Below, piece after piece: positions 8,120-19,122 of a stretch of 64,000 nucleotides of DNA. Origin of the DNA: Adhaeribacter radiodurans (lineage in GTDB: Bacteria > Bacteroidota > Bacteroidia > Cytophagales > Hymenobacteraceae); assembly GCF_014075995.1 (NCBI RefSeq), contig NZ_CP055153.1, positions 2,480,001-2,544,000 of the forward strand, given 5' to 3'. A program made the position numbers and the translations under genes. The notes under the pieces were generated by a model, which worked only from the letters and a program-made list of their open reading frames with translations, was not told where the DNA came from and made no database searches. Numbering within the stretch: the stretch's first letter is position 1; each line of letters opens with the position of its first letter.

Positions 8120-9268
8120 TTATTTAGATACTTTATCCTGTTCTTCTTTTTCTTTCTTCAGATTAAAAATGGTTTTTACCCGGTCAGAAAGCGTAGTAAA
8201 TACATTAGGCTTTTCTGAATTGCTGTTAATATCGCCCAGTAAAAAACCAAATGGTTCCAAAGGCTCATAGGCGTCGAACAATACTTTTAGAATGGCTATA
8301 ATCGGAATTGATAAAATCATTCCGGCGGCTCCCCAAATTTCGCCGCCAATAATTAAAGCCAAAACCGCCGCAAACGGATTAATACTTACTTTAGAACCGG
8401 TAATATTAGGCGTAATAAAATTACCTTCCAGGAACTGCACAAACGCAAAAATACCAATTACAATAATCGCATCTACCAACGACCCGGTTTGTACTAACGT
8501 GTATAAGGCAGGTAAAGCTGCTCCAATTAATATACCTATGTAAGGAATAATAGTAAGGATTGAGGCAAAAATACCAAAGAACACCGCGTACGGAACACCC
8601 ATAATCATTAAGCCCGTTATGTTGAGTAGGGCAACAATAACAATTACTATAATTAATCCGGAGATGTAGCTTTCTACTACTTTTTGAATATTATCAATGG
8701 TAGTAATTAAAGTAGATCGTTTATCGCGGGTAATAAATTTAAACATAAACCGCCGGAAGTGGTCGCGGTAATAGAGCATAAAAAAAATGTAAATAGGAAT
8801 AATAGTAAGTACACTTAAGGCACCTGTAGTTAAAGATAAAGTGCCCGTTAAAATGGTGGTGCCGGTTTGTTGCAGCGATCCAATATTTTTAGTAAGAAAT
8901 TCCCGACCGTTGGTAGGTTTAATGCCAAAGTTCTTCAGCAAGAACACCTGTACCTTTTGAATATACTCATTTACCTTATCGGATAAAGTACCTAATTCCT
9001 GAATAAAGCCAATTAATTGCGAAGACAACAGCCAGATAAGTCCCCCCAGAAATGCTATTACTACAATTATACAAATTAAAATCGCCACTGGCCGGGGAAT
9101 ACGCCACTTCTCTAAACGTTCGCAAAGCGGCACCAACAACAAAGCAAACAAACCGGAAAAGCAAATAGGTACTAATATAGATTTAAAGGTTTGCAAAAAC
9201 CAGATCAGCAAAACCAGGCCCAGCAAAATAATAGTGTACTTAAAGTACTTAGGGAAGGAAATTTCCAT
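8120..9268 (-). CDS. AI-2E family transporter
   Basis: A 382-residue polytopic membrane protein of the AI-2E (PerM/TqsA) family. An N-terminal pair of helices is followed by a long loop and amphipathic segment (residues 75-140), then the conserved C-terminal bundle with the motif PYIGILIGAALPAL and the FVQFLEGNFITPNITGSKVSINPFAAVLALIIGG signature region. Substrates in the family range from autoinducer-2 to ions, so the cargo here cannot be told. The cytoplasmic tail is charged (KKEKEEQDK). It is divergent from parE. Confidence 0.88.
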   Translation of the reverse strand: MEISFPKYFKYTIILLGLVLLIWFLQTFKSILVPICFSGLFALLLVPLCERLEKWRIPRPVAILICIIVVIAFLGGLIWLLSSQLIGFIQELGTLSDKVNEYIQKVQVFLLKNFGIKPTNGREFLTKNIGSLQQTGTTILTGTLSLTTGALSVLTIIPIYIFFMLYYRDHFRRFMFKFITRDKRSTLITTIDNIQKVVESYISGLIIVIVIVALLNITGLMIMGVPYAVFFGIFASILTIIPYIGILIGAALPALYTLVQTGSLVDAIIVIGIFAFVQFLEGNFITPNITGSKVSINPFAAVLALIIGGEIWGAAGMILSIPIIAILKVLFDAYEPLEPFGFLLGDINSNSEKPNVFTTLSDRVKTIFNLKKEKEEQDKVSK

Positions 9269-9582
9269 TTTTTAGTAAAATTTTTAGCATTTAGTATTTT
9301 AAATTCCAGAAAATTTAGCTAAATTCATGTAAATAAATGTTAGCTTTTAACTTATAAAGTAGGGGCAAACAGCCAACAAATAGCGTTTTTATTGAACCTG
9401 TAAGATGTAAAATTAGTTTACCATAAACAAGTAACAGAAACTCAACTCTTGCTTTGTAATGCAAATTTCATTAGCATTTCTGATGCATAACCTCTAGGCC
9501 TTATACGTGCCCCGCTTTCGGGGTTATAAATTTTTTTCTTTACTTTAACATTAAATCTTTTTTAAAACGTCTTTTCTTTAGA
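9269..9582. other. Divergent intergenic region with a hairpin
   Basis: 314 nt between the AI-2E gene and parE, AT-rich. I find no good TTG/TAnnTTTG pair for either gene; TAGCTTTT near 9350 is one mismatch off. The one clear structure is CCCCG-CTTT-CGGGG at 9510-9523 on the plus strand, with a T7 run at 9531-9537. It could be part of the parE leader or a weak terminator. Confidence 0.4.
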
Positions 9583-11457
9583 ATGGCTGAAGTAACAAAC
9601 AATTATACCGAAGATAGTATCCGCTCCCTAGATTGGCGTGAGCACATCCGGCTCCGGCCCGGTATGTACATTGGTAAGCTGGGCGATGGCTCCTCGCAGG
9701 ATGATGGTATTTATATTCTGGTAAAAGAAATTATCGATAACTCCATTGATGAATACGTGATGGGGAACGGTAAAACCATTGAAATTAAAATCACCGATCA
9801 TAAAGTACAGGTGCGCGATTACGGCCGTGGTATTCCGTTAGGCAAGGTAATCGACTGTGTGAGTAAAATTAATACCGGCGGTAAGTACGACAGCAAAGCT
9901 TTTCAGAAATCAGTTGGTTTAAATGGGGTAGGTACCAAGGCTACTAACGCCCTGGCCAGTTATTTTAAAGTTCAGTCTGTACGCGACGGTCAGATGAAAG
10001 TAGCTGAATTTGAACGTGGGGAGTTACTGAATGACCATCCGGTAATTGAAACTAACCAGCGTAACGGAACCACCATTACCTTCGTGCCGGACGATACCAT
10101 TTTTAAAAATTATCGTTTTATCCCGGAATACCTGGAAAACCAGATCCGTAATTACGTGTATCTGAATGCGGGCTTAACCATAAACTTTAACGGTCAGAAA
10201 TTTTATTCCGAAAACGGCCTGAAAGATTTATTGACCCATAAAACCGATATAGAAGCCCTTCGATACGAAATCATCCATTTAAGTGGCGAAGACATTGAGA
10301 TTGCCTTATCTCACGGTAATGAATACGGCGAAGAATATTATTCCTTTGTTAATGGCCAGTATACTACCCAAGGGGGAACCCACTTAGCGGCTTTTCGCGA
10401 ATCTATTGCCAAAACTGTTAAAGAATTCTTCAAGAAAGATTACGAGGCTTCGGATGTGCGGGCATCTATAATAGGAGCTATCAGCATACGGGTACAGGAA
10501 CCGGTATTTGAATCTCAGACTAAAACTAAACTGGGTTCTATTCAAATGGGGCCAGATAGTCCGTCCGTGCGCAATTACATTCATGATTTTGTAAAAGAAC
10601 ACCTCGATAATTTTCTGCACAAAAACCCGGCTGTGGCTGATGCCATGAAACGCCGCATTGAGCAAAGTGAGCGGGAGCGCAAAGACATGGCCGGGATTAA
10701 AAAACTAGCTAATCAACGCGCCAAAAAAGCCAACCTGCACAACCGCAAATTGCGCGATTGTCGGGTACATTTTACCGATGAGCAAAACGAAAAACACCTG
10801 CTTTCTACCTTATTTATTACGGAAGGGGACTCGGCGAGTGGCTCTATTACTAAATCGCGCAACGTAGATACCGAGGCAGTTTTTAGCTTGCGCGGTAAAC
10901 CGCTTAATTGCTTTGGCTTAAAGAAAAAGGTAGTATACGAAAACGAAGAGTTTAACCTTCTCCAGCACGCCTTGAATATTGAAGAAAGCCTGGAAGATTT
11001 ACGTTATAACCGGGTTGTGATTGCTACCGATGCCGACGTAGACGGCATGCACATTCGCTTGCTGCTACTTACCTTCTTCTTACAGTTTTTCCCGGATTTA
11101 GTAAAAAATGGCCACTTGTTTATTCTGGAAACGCCTTTGTTCCGGGTGCGCAACAAAAAAGAAACTATTTACTGCTACAACGAAGAAGAAAAGCAGGCGG
11201 CCATGAAAAAACTGGGTAAAAACCCAGAAATCACCCGGTTTAAAGGATTAGGTGAGATTTCACCGGATGAGTTTGGTAGGTTTATCGGCGATAATATTCG
11301 ATTAGAACCGGTTATTTTAAATACCGAAACTTCTATCCAGAAAATACTGAGTTATTTTATGGGTAAGAACACACCGGAACGTCAGAATTTTATTATCGAC
11401 AACCTCAAGGTAGAAAAAGACATTGTTGAGGACGTAGAAGAGGAAGTTTATGCTTAA
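9583..11457 (+). CDS. parE: DNA topoisomerase IV subunit B
   Basis: ATPase subunit of topoisomerase IV, 624 aa, which decatenates chromosomes together with ParC. A GHKL ATPase domain (residues 20-210) has Glu49 and Asn53 in [11 protein letters not shown] and the [13 protein letters not shown] lid. The transducer domain follows, then the TOPRIM domain with EGDSASGS (Glu414) and DADVDG. The short length without a GyrB-type insertion and the direct parC neighbour favour ParE over GyrB. ATG at 9583. The stop overlaps the parC start by 8 nt, so translation is probably coupled. Confidence 0.93.
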   Translation: MAEVTNNYTEDSIRSLDWREHIRLRPGMYIGKLGDGSSQDDGIYILVKEIIDNSIDEYVMGNGKTIEIKITDHKVQVRDYGRGIPLGKVIDCVSKINTGGKYDSKAFQKSVGLNGVGTKATNALASYFKVQSVRDGQMKVAEFERGELLNDHPVIETNQRNGTTITFVPDDTIFKNYRFIPEYLENQIRNYVYLNAGLTINFNGQKFYSENGLKDLLTHKTDIEALRYEIIHLSGEDIEIALSHGNEYGEEYYSFVNGQYTTQGGTHLAAFRESIAKTVKEFFKKDYEASDVRASIIGAISIRVQEPVFESQTKTKLGSIQMGPDSPSVRNYIHDFVKEHLDNFLHKNPAVADAMKRRIEQSERERKDMAGIKKLANQRAKKANLHNRKLRDCRVHFTDEQNEKHLLSTLFITEGDSASGSITKSRNVDTEAVFSLRGKPLNCFGLKKKVVYENEEFNLLQHALNIEESLEDLRYNRVVIATDADVDGMHIRLLLLTFFLQFFPDLVKNGHLFILETPLFRVRNKKETIYCYNEEEKQAAMKKLGKNPEITRFKGLGEISPDEFGRFIGDNIRLEPVILNTETSIQKILSYFMGKNTPERQNFIIDNLKVEKDIVEDVEEEVYA

Positions 11458-14194
11458 GGATACTGAAAATGAGAATGATGCGCTGTTGAACGGAGAAGAA
11501 CCGTTTGCCGGCGAAGAAAAGATACACGAAATTACCGCCGTTGATGGCATGTACCAAAATTGGTTCCTGGATTACGCTTCGTACGTAATCCTGGAGCGGG
11601 CCGTACCCGCCATTGAAGACGGCTTAAAACCTGTGCAGCGTCGCATCCTGCACGCCATGAAAGAAATGGATGATGGTCGCTTTAACAAAGTGGCCAACAT
11701 TATTGGGCAAACCATGCAGTATCACCCGCACGGCGATGCTTCTATTGGCGATGCGATCGTGAACTTAGGTCAGAAAGATTTACTAATTGAAACTCAAGGA
11801 AACTGGGGCGATGTGCGCACCGGCGACAGTGCAGCCGCTGCCCGTTACATTGAGGCAAGGTTGTCTAAATTTGCCTTAGATGTAGTTTACAACCCCGATA
11901 CCACAGTCTGGCAGGCATCTTACGATGGCCGCAAAAATGAACCGGTGACTCTACCGGTTAAATTTCCATTGCTGCTGGCCCAAGGTGTGGAAGGTATAGC
12001 GGTAGGTTTATCTACCAAGATCATGCCCCACAACTTTAAGGAGTTGGTCCGGGCATCTATTGATGTTTTAAAGAAAAAACCTATTCAGCTATTTCCGGAT
12101 TTCCCAACGGCTGGAATGGTAGACGTTACGGATTACAAAGGAGGAGTTCGGGGGAGCCGCATCCGAATTCGGGCTACAATTGAGAAAGTTGATAAAACTT
12201 TACTCATTATCCGGGATGTGCCATACGGCACCACTACCACGGCGCTGATGGAGTCCATTGTAAAAGCCAGCGAGAACAATAAAATCAAAATTAAAAAGGT
12301 AATCGATAACACCGCGGCTAACGTGGAAATTCACGTGCAATTGCCACCTGGTGTATCTCCCGACTTAACAATTGATGCGCTGTATGCCTTTACCGATTGT
12401 GAGATTTCAATCTCGCCTAATACTTGCGTTATTATTGATGATAAGCCTCATTTCTTAACGGTAGAGGAAGTGCTAAGAATTTCTACCCAAAAAACGGTAG
12501 ATTTATTACAGCGCGAACTAGAGATTAAGTTGGCCGAACTCGACCAGAAATGGCATATGTCGTCTTTGGAGAAAATTTTCATCGAAAACCGTATTTACCG
12601 CAAAATAGAAGAATGTGAAACGTGGGAGGCAGTACTCGAAGCGATTGATAAAGGATTAAAGCCTTTCAGAAAGTTATTACGCCGGGATGTTACCACTGAA
12701 GATATCTTACGACTGACCGAAATTAAAATTAAGCGAATTTCGAAATACGATTCCTTTAAAGCGGACGAGTACATTAAAAAGCTGGAAGAGGAAATGGCCG
12801 AAACCGCCGATAATCTGGCTAACATTATTCGCTTCTCTATTTCTTATTTTGAAAATTTAATTAAGAAATATGGTACTGGTAGAGACCGCAAAACGCAGAT
12901 TCGCACCTTTGATGTTATAACCGCGCAAAAAGTAGCTATTGCTAACCAGAAGTTGTATGTAAACCGAACCGATGGGTTTGTAGGTTATGGCTTGAAAAAA
13001 GATGAATCGGTAGAGTTTGTAACCGATTGCTCCGATATGGACGATGTTATTGCGATTACCAAAGACGGTAAGTTCCGGGTAACCAGAATTGCGGAGAAAA
13101 CCTTTGTGGGCAAAGACATTATTTATGCAGGTATCTACAATAAAAATGATGAACACATGGTGTACAACATGATTTATGTAGATGGTAAAACCGGTATTTC
13201 CTTCGCAAAACGTTTCTCTGTAACCGGTATTACCCGTGATAAAGAATATGATTTAACGAAAGGCAATAAAGGCACCAAAGTACATTATCTAACCGCCAAT
13301 CCCAACAGCGAATCAGAAGTGGTGAATATAACGCTTACCCCAGCTTCCACGGCGCGGGTTAAATCTTTTGATTTTGACTTTGCTGAGTTAATGATTAAAG
13401 GCAAAGGTTCCTTGGGGAATACCGTTACTAAATACCCGGTTAAGAAAATAGTGCAGAAAAGCCGGGGTGAATCTACTTTAGGTGGCCGGGAAATTTATTA
13501 CGACGAAGTAATTGGCCGTTTAAACACTGAATCGCGTGGCAAATACCTGGGCTCGTTTAATACAGAAGATACTATTCTGGTGATATATAAAGATGGTTCC
13601 TATGAACAAACGTCATTTGAATTAACTAACCATTATGATGTAGCTAATATCGAAATTATTCAAAAGTTCGATCCGGAAAGCGTAATCTCAGCGGTTCACT
13701 ACGATGGGGAAAATAAATATACCTATGTAAAACGTTTTAAAATCGAGACTTCTACCATTGGTAAAAGATTTGTATTTATCAGTGAAAACAAAGGTTCTAA
13801 ATTGGTTTCCGTTTCCGCTCACCCGGAACCACAAGTAGAAATTAAATTTCAGGGCGATAAAAAATCAGAAAAAGAAACTGAAAATATATTGTTAAATGAA
13901 TTTATTGACGTAAAAGGTTGGAAAGCTACTGGTAATAAATTAAATTACTTCAGAATTTTTGGCATCAGCCTACTCAAACCCACTTCCGAAGATATTATAA
14001 GTAAACCTGTAAAAGGTTTGTCTCCGCGCCGGATAGCAAAACCAGACGCCGTAGCTCTTGCTTTGGAAGATAATCTGGTGGGAGTGCAACCTGATTCTCA
14101 AAATACTGAAAAACTGTTAGTAGATAGTTCCGTAGAAGATAATGCTGCTTCTCCGGAATCAAAACCAAAGAAGCGACAACTAAATTTATTTTAA
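11450..14194 (+). CDS. parC: DNA topoisomerase IV subunit A
   Basis: DNA cleavage subunit of topoisomerase IV, 914 aa. A winged-helix/tower core is present with the [14 protein letters not shown] motif, where Tyr133 is the predicted active-site tyrosine, and [14 protein letters not shown] (the quinolone-pocket helix). The C-terminal half (about 490-800) is a divergent beta-propeller, and the tail is a Lys-rich linker ending KKRQLNLF. The pairing with parE settles the assignment. It overlaps parE by 8 nt and is followed after 21 nt by a TPR gene. Confidence 0.93.
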   Translation: MLKDTENENDALLNGEEPFAGEEKIHEITAVDGMYQNWFLDYASYVILERAVPAIEDGLKPVQRRILHAMKEMDDGRFNKVANIIGQTMQYHPHGDASIGDAIVNLGQKDLLIETQGNWGDVRTGDSAAAARYIEARLSKFALDVVYNPDTTVWQASYDGRKNEPVTLPVKFPLLLAQGVEGIAVGLSTKIMPHNFKELVRASIDVLKKKPIQLFPDFPTAGMVDVTDYKGGVRGSRIRIRATIEKVDKTLLIIRDVPYGTTTTALMESIVKASENNKIKIKKVIDNTAANVEIHVQLPPGVSPDLTIDALYAFTDCEISISPNTCVIIDDKPHFLTVEEVLRISTQKTVDLLQRELEIKLAELDQKWHMSSLEKIFIENRIYRKIEECETWEAVLEAIDKGLKPFRKLLRRDVTTEDILRLTEIKIKRISKYDSFKADEYIKKLEEEMAETADNLANIIRFSISYFENLIKKYGTGRDRKTQIRTFDVITAQKVAIANQKLYVNRTDGFVGYGLKKDESVEFVTDCSDMDDVIAITKDGKFRVTRIAEKTFVGKDIIYAGIYNKNDEHMVYNMIYVDGKTGISFAKRFSVTGITRDKEYDLTKGNKGTKVHYLTANPNSESEVVNITLTPASTARVKSFDFDFAELMIKGKGSLGNTVTKYPVKKIVQKSRGESTLGGREIYYDEVIGRLNTESRGKYLGSFNTEDTILVIYKDGSYEQTSFELTNHYDVANIEIIQKFDPESVISAVHYDGENKYTYVKRFKIETSTIGKRFVFISENKGSKLVSVSAHPEPQVEIKFQGDKKSEKETENILLNEFIDVKGWKATGNKLNYFRIFGISLLKPTSEDIISKPVKGLSPRRIAKPDAVALALEDNLVGVQPDSQNTEKLLVDSSVEDNAASPESKPKKRQLNLF

Positions 14195-14215
14195 TTATAG
14201 AATTTCAAAGTTAGT

Positions 14216-14995
14216 ATGATAAAGGTCTGGAACAAATCGTTTGGTGTGTGGCTCGTGTTGATGTGTATTTGTTGCCGGGCCTTTTCTCTTAACACCTCTG
14301 ATGAACTTGTTCGGGAGGCTAATCAACTATTAGGCGAATACAAAGATGCTGAAGCGCTTCAAAAATTTGAAGAAGTTTTGGTGGTAAATCCTGATCATTA
14401 CGAAGCCCTGTATAAAGTTAGTTTATTACACTCCCGGATTGGATTACGCTACTCGGATGAATTACAAAAAGGAGAGCATTTTATTTTAGCAAAAGACTTT
14501 GCTGAAAAAGCTTTAAAAGTAAAAAAACAAGGTGCTGAATCTAATTATGTAATGGCCTTAGCTCTGTCAAATTTATCTTTTGTTTCTGGTGCTAAAGCGC
14601 GGATTAGTAATTTAAAAGAAATTAAATCTTATATAGATAAATCTTTAGCTTCTAATCCTAACTACGCCAATTCGTGGCATTTATTAGGTCGCTGGCATTA
14701 TAAGGTGGCCAACATGAATGTATTTGAGTGTGCCATCTCTAAATTAATTAAAGGCTGTACTAAGTCGGAGGCAAGTAACAAACAAGCGGTTAATTGCTTT
14801 CAAAAAGCCATAAAATTAGATGGTAGCAATCTTAATTATTATTATGATCTGGCAATTGTTTACCGCGAAATGAAAGAGGTAGACCAGAGTATTGCCATAT
14901 TACAAAACGCTATGCAAGTGCAACCCATCACCACTGAAGATTTAGAACTTAGCCGTCGATGCAAAGTGATGCTTAATAACCTGAGTCCTAGTTAA
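14216..14995 (+). CDS. Exported TPR-repeat protein
   Basis: A 259-residue protein with an N-terminal hydrophobic signal segment (residues 8-25) and several TPR-like helical pairs: YKDAEALQKFEEVLVVNPDHYEALYKVS, NSWHLLGRWHYKV and KQAVNCFQKAIKLDGSNLNYYYDLA. It is probably periplasmic or membrane-attached. No enzymatic motif is seen. It follows parC by 21 nt and precedes a strong terminator, so it looks like the third gene of the parE-parC unit. Its link to chromosome decatenation is unknown. Confidence 0.8.
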   Translation: MIKVWNKSFGVWLVLMCICCRAFSLNTSDELVREANQLLGEYKDAEALQKFEEVLVVNPDHYEALYKVSLLHSRIGLRYSDELQKGEHFILAKDFAEKALKVKKQGAESNYVMALALSNLSFVSGAKARISNLKEIKSYIDKSLASNPNYANSWHLLGRWHYKVANMNVFECAISKLIKGCTKSEASNKQAVNCFQKAIKLDGSNLNYYYDLAIVYREMKEVDQSIAILQNAMQVQPITTEDLELSRRCKVMLNNLSPS

Positions 14996-15009
14996 CAAGT
15001 AAATATCTT

Positions 15010-15046
15010 AAAAAAAAAAAAAGCCGGTTAATGCCGGCTTTTTTTA
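15010..15046 (+). terminator. Terminator of the parE-parC-TPR unit
   Basis: Stem AGCCGG (15022-15027) with CCGGCT (15034-15039), extended by a long A-run on the left and a T-run on the right; the loop is 6 nt. It lies just after the TPR gene stop. The A/T symmetry could let it work in both directions, but no opposing gene ends here. Confidence 0.9.
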
Positions 15047-15185
15047 TGTGCTATTCTATACACTACTTTCGCACGTTTTAATTATCTTCATTTTAAAATT
15101 TATAAAAAATATTAACATATGAATAAAAAAACTGGTTTGTTGAAAACTAATGAACCGGTATAAGGTTATTTTAAATATTTGAATT

Positions 15186-15193
15186 TAATTTTG
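15186..15193 (+). promoter_or_regulatory. TAnnTTTG -7 box of the DUF5686 gene
   Basis: TAATTTTG lies 19 nt upstream of the TTG start codon at 15213. No convincing -33 TTG is seen at the usual spacing. Confidence 0.4.
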
Positions 15194-15212
15194 CCTTCTA
15201 ATTCTTTGAGCT

Positions 15213-17705
15213 TTGTATAAGTTTTTATTTATAGCAATTCTTGTACTCTCGGTATTAACTTCTCGAGCTCAAAACCGAATTTTTGGTAAAGTAACCGATG
15301 CTGCAACCGGCGAAGTACTTCCTTTTGTAAATGTTTATATAAAAAACACTAACATTGGTACCACTACCGACGATAAAGGCACGTTTAACATTAAGCTTTC
15401 TAAACTCCCCGATTCGCTAACTGTTTCTTTTGTTGGTTATCGTACTTTATCTAAAGCACTTAAAAGAGGTGTAAGCGTACAGGAACTTAACTTTAAACTA
15501 TTTGCCAGCACGTTAAATCTGCAGGAAGTAGTAATTCGGCCCGGCGAAAATCCTGCTTTTAAGATTATGCGCCAGGTAATCGAACATAAAAAAACGAACG
15601 ATAAAAGGCGCTTGCGGGCATACCAATTTGAGGCGTACACCAAAATGCAATTTGATATTGATAACCTGGCGCCTAAAAAGAAGAAAATTGGCTTACGTAC
15701 GGCACTATCTGCTGTAGTAGATTCGCAAATGTATATCCAAAGCAATGATGGGAAGAAAGTTTTACCTTTCTTTATTTCTGAATCCGTATCAGATTTCTAC
15801 TATAACCGTGACCCCCGCAAAACCAAAGAAATTGTGAAAGCCTCTAAAGTTACGGGTTATGGTATTCAGGACGGTAATTTAGTAGCGCAGGTAATTGGCA
15901 ACTCGTATCAGGATTATAATTTTTACCAAAACTACGTAAGTGTTCTGCAAAAAAACTTTATTAGTCCAATGGCCGATGGGTGGAAAAGTGCCTATGAGTA
16001 TGATTTAGTAGATAGTGTTTACATTGGTAAAACCCGTTGCTATAAAATTAAAATAGAACCTAAACGGGCTCAGGATTTAGCTTTTAACGGCTCTATCTGG
16101 ATTGCCGATTCGTCGTTTGCCTTACGAAAGATTGATGTACTGGTCAGTAAAGCGGCCAATATTAACTTTGTGGAAAAAATTCATTTGGTTCAGGAAGCTT
16201 TGCCCGTTACCGGAGGAACTTGGTTACCCTCCAAAACGGATTTAACCATGAATCTGGCTCGTATTAGTGAATCCCGGCCCGGAATTATTGCTAAAATTAA
16301 TACTTCGTGTAAAAACATATTAGTTAATCAAGAGCAAAAACAAAGCTTTTTTGATCAACCCATTGTGCTGGCTGATAAAGCAAATAGTAGTTCGGAAAGT
16401 TTCTGGGAACAAAGCCGGCACGACACTTTAACCGCCGTCGAAAAGCAGGTTTATTCTTTAATAGATTCAATTAAATCTACTCCCCGCATTAAACACATTA
16501 CCAAAGTAGTTACGGTATTAGCCACCGGTTACTTTAAAGCTGGGCCTATTAACATTGGTCGGTATCCGTATTTTTACGCCCACAATAATGTGGAAGGGCA
16601 TCGGTTTCAGGTGGGAGGCAAAACCAACATTGATTTTAGTAATAAATGGGAATTAAAAGGTTTTGCAGCTTACGGCACTCTGGATAAAAGATTTAAATAC
16701 GAAACATCGGCTCGCTTTATAATTTCCCGCAAAAAGTGGAGCGAAGTGGGTTTTACCCGCAAAGAAGATGTTGAACGAGTTGGTTTAATGTCGGAGAAAT
16801 TAGAGGATAGTTACTTTTTGACGGGTTTTTCCCGGTTTGGCGATTTAAGACGCCCTTTTTATTTAACCCAAACGAGCGGGTATTTGCAACGTGATATTTT
16901 TCCGGGTTTAAGGCAGCGCATTTCACTTAGTAACCGCATTTTCAAACCGGAATATGATTTTGCATATTACCGGCAGGAAGGCGAACAACCAAAAGTTTTA
17001 ACCCGTGATTTTTCGAGTACGACTGTAACTTTTTTTACTCGTTACGCCCAGAACGAAGTATTTGTACAGAACGACAACGAACGGATAAGTTTAGGATCAA
17101 CTACGCATTGGCCAATTTTTACTTTTAAATACACTTTAGGTTTAAACGGTTTATTTGGCTCTACAGTAGATTACCAACGTATTGATGTGGGGGTAAAACA
17201 TGATTTTGTGATGGGCCGTTTAGGAAATGCAATATACCGTCTAGAAGCAGGTAAAATTTATTCTCCCGTACCGTATCCTTTGTTAGAAAATCATTTGGGT
17301 AACGAAACGCCTTTTTATTATGCTCAAACGTTTAACCTGATGAATTATTTTGAATTCGCCAGTGATACGTACGCTTCGTTGCATTACGAGCAATATTTTG
17401 AAGGTTTACTTTTTAACCGCTTGCCTTTAATCAAGAAGTTAAAATGGCGAATAGTAGGTACTTCTAATGTGTTATACGGCCAGTTAAGTAAAGAAAATCA
17501 AGCTCTAATCTCACCCGTTGGCTATAATGGAACTCCACAGGAACCCGTTGGAACCTTAAACAAAACGCCTTACGTTGAAGCTGGTTACGCCATAGAAAAC
17601 ATCTTTAAAGTGTTGCGAATTGATGCTTTTCACCGGGTAACTTATTTGCAAAATCCAGATGTTAAGAAATTTGGTTTAAAATTTTCTTTGCAGTTTAAGT
17701 TGTAA
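15213..17705 (+). CDS. DUF5686 / CarboxypepD_reg-like outer-membrane protein
   Basis: An 830-residue protein with a signal peptide (MYKFLFIAILVLSVLTSRAQ), an N-terminal carboxypeptidase-regulatory-like beta domain (IFGKVTDAATGEVLPFVNVYI..., residues 20-110) and a long DUF5686 region that ends as a beta-barrel (C-terminal aromatic strands, GLKFSLQFKL). The architecture is that of a Bacteroidota outer-membrane protein of unknown function; some annotate it as TonB-receptor-related, but no plug domain is seen. The start is TTG at 15213, the only one that gives the signal peptide. It is flanked by the terminator at 15010-15046. Confidence 0.85.
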   Translation: MYKFLFIAILVLSVLTSRAQNRIFGKVTDAATGEVLPFVNVYIKNTNIGTTTDDKGTFNIKLSKLPDSLTVSFVGYRTLSKALKRGVSVQELNFKLFASTLNLQEVVIRPGENPAFKIMRQVIEHKKTNDKRRLRAYQFEAYTKMQFDIDNLAPKKKKIGLRTALSAVVDSQMYIQSNDGKKVLPFFISESVSDFYYNRDPRKTKEIVKASKVTGYGIQDGNLVAQVIGNSYQDYNFYQNYVSVLQKNFISPMADGWKSAYEYDLVDSVYIGKTRCYKIKIEPKRAQDLAFNGSIWIADSSFALRKIDVLVSKAANINFVEKIHLVQEALPVTGGTWLPSKTDLTMNLARISESRPGIIAKINTSCKNILVNQEQKQSFFDQPIVLADKANSSSESFWEQSRHDTLTAVEKQVYSLIDSIKSTPRIKHITKVVTVLATGYFKAGPINIGRYPYFYAHNNVEGHRFQVGGKTNIDFSNKWELKGFAAYGTLDKRFKYETSARFIISRKKWSEVGFTRKEDVERVGLMSEKLEDSYFLTGFSRFGDLRRPFYLTQTSGYLQRDIFPGLRQRISLSNRIFKPEYDFAYYRQEGEQPKVLTRDFSSTTVTFFTRYAQNEVFVQNDNERISLGSTTHWPIFTFKYTLGLNGLFGSTVDYQRIDVGVKHDFVMGRLGNAIYRLEAGKIYSPVPYPLLENHLGNETPFYYAQTFNLMNYFEFASDTYASLHYEQYFEGLLFNRLPLIKKLKWRIVGTSNVLYGQLSKENQALISPVGYNGTPQEPVGTLNKTPYVEAGYAIENIFKVLRIDAFHRVTYLQNPDVKKFGLKFSLQFKL

Positions 17706-17970
17706 AATAGCTTTACTTTTCTCAGAAGAGAACAATATCTCAAATATAAATAATGCGAATATCTGCTAGAATTGCCCATATTATTTAGTAAGTAGTAAGT
17801 ACATAAAACTTAGATATTTTAACTATTCTGAAATGCGCACGTAAAGTTGCCCGAAGTTAAGGTTTCTATTTCTGAATTTTGTTTAAAAACTATCCACTCA
17901 AACGTATCACATTAAAAATCAAAAATCGATAATTTTCCTGCAGGTATATTCATTAAGCTTTAGCGGCAGC

Positions 17971-19122
17971 ATGTTAAAACAAATTTTACTTTTTTTTATT
18001 GGCAGTCTTTTCTTTTCGTCCTGTTCTTCTCCGGAACAAAGTCAGGATAAAATGATTGATTTTCAAAAAGTAAAATACGATCCTGCTTATACACTTAAAG
18101 AAATTAGCGCCGCCATTAACCGCGATCCTCATAATGCTACCCATTATTTTAAGCGGGCTCAGTTTTATGTGGAGGCCAATAACTATACAGCAGCGCTAAA
18201 GGATATCAACCAAGCCATTGCTCAGGACGAAGAAAAAGGTGAATACTATTTTCGGAAAGCACAAATTCTACGTAAAACAGGAAATTACGCCGCCGCTCTT
18301 ACTGCCGCAACCCGGGCCGAAGATTTAAATTTCCGGAGTACAGATTTAGATGTGCTATTAGGAGAACTCTATTTATTTAGTAAAAAATATGGCATGGCAT
18401 TGCAGTATTTGAACGATGCAGCCGAAGAAACTCCGCAAAACGAATACATTTATTTTTACCGGGGTTTAGCTTACGCTCAAACCAGAGACACTATGGCTGC
18501 CATTCGTAATTTTAAGTCGGCCATTCGCCGGTCACCGGATTTAGTAGAAGCTTATAACCAATTGGTAAAAATTTATTTTGCCAGAAAAGAAGATGCTCTT
18601 GCCTTAGACTACCTGCGGGCGGGGCAAAAACAAGATTCTGCTAACGCGTATTTATGGTTCTACCGAGGCGAGTACTATAATAACTTAAAGCAGGTAGATA
18701 GCGCTTACATTAGTTACCGAAATGCAATAAAATACGATTCTTTGTTATATCTTGCCCGCCAAAGACTAGGAATATTAGCTTTTAATAAAAATAAATATTC
18801 CGAAGCTGCTGCTGAAATAGAAAAGGCCTTAAAACATTCGGATAATTTACCCCAGGCACATTTAGTTTTAGGTGAAAGCTATGAAAGAACCGGAAAATTA
18901 GAACAAGCCTTGGCCCATTACCAATGGATTTATAAACGGGAACCGGAGAACATAAAAGCCATGTGGGGCGTACGGCGCACCATGTACCAGTTATATAAAA
19001 TAAAACGCGATAGTTTGCGTCAAGACGAAAAAGAAAGACGAGATAGTTTGCTGGCTATATTTAGAGCGCGCCGGCAAGCGCAGGCAGAAAATAAGAAAAT
19101 ACAAAAAATAAAGAATGATTAA
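17971..19122 (+). CDS. TPR-repeat lipoprotein
   Basis: A 383-residue protein with a signal peptide and lipobox ([11 protein letters not shown], acylated Cys near residue 18), followed by at least eight TPR units (for example [30 protein letters not shown] and [20 protein letters not shown]). The C-terminus is a charged coiled-coil-like helix rich in Arg, Glu and Lys. It is probably anchored in the outer or inner membrane and scaffolds protein contacts; partners are unknown. Its last 8 nt overlap thrS, so the two are probably co-translated. Confidence 0.85.
   Translation: MLKQILLFFIGSLFFSSCSSPEQSQDKMIDFQKVKYDPAYTLKEISAAINRDPHNATHYFKRAQFYVEANNYTAALKDINQAIAQDEEKGEYYFRKAQILRKTGNYAAALTAATRAEDLNFRSTDLDVLLGELYLFSKKYGMALQYLNDAAEETPQNEYIYFYRGLAYAQTRDTMAAIRNFKSAIRRSPDLVEAYNQLVKIYFARKEDALALDYLRAGQKQDSANAYLWFYRGEYYNNLKQVDSAYISYRNAIKYDSLLYLARQRLGILAFNKNKYSEAAAEIEKALKHSDNLPQAHLVLGESYERTGKLEQALAHYQWIYKREPENIKAMWGVRRTMYQLYKIKRDSLRQDEKERRDSLLAIFRARRQAQAENKKIQKIKND

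Noticed and set aside
9583-14194. parE-parC as a marker of the replication origin
   Set aside because: No dnaA gene, DnaA-box cluster or other origin feature is seen nearby, and topoisomerase IV genes are not diagnostic of the origin.
17706-17970. Short ORF (about 10 codons) upstream of the TPR lipoprotein as a leader peptide
   Set aside because: No clustering of any amino-acid codon, no terminator pair and no link to a biosynthetic operon.
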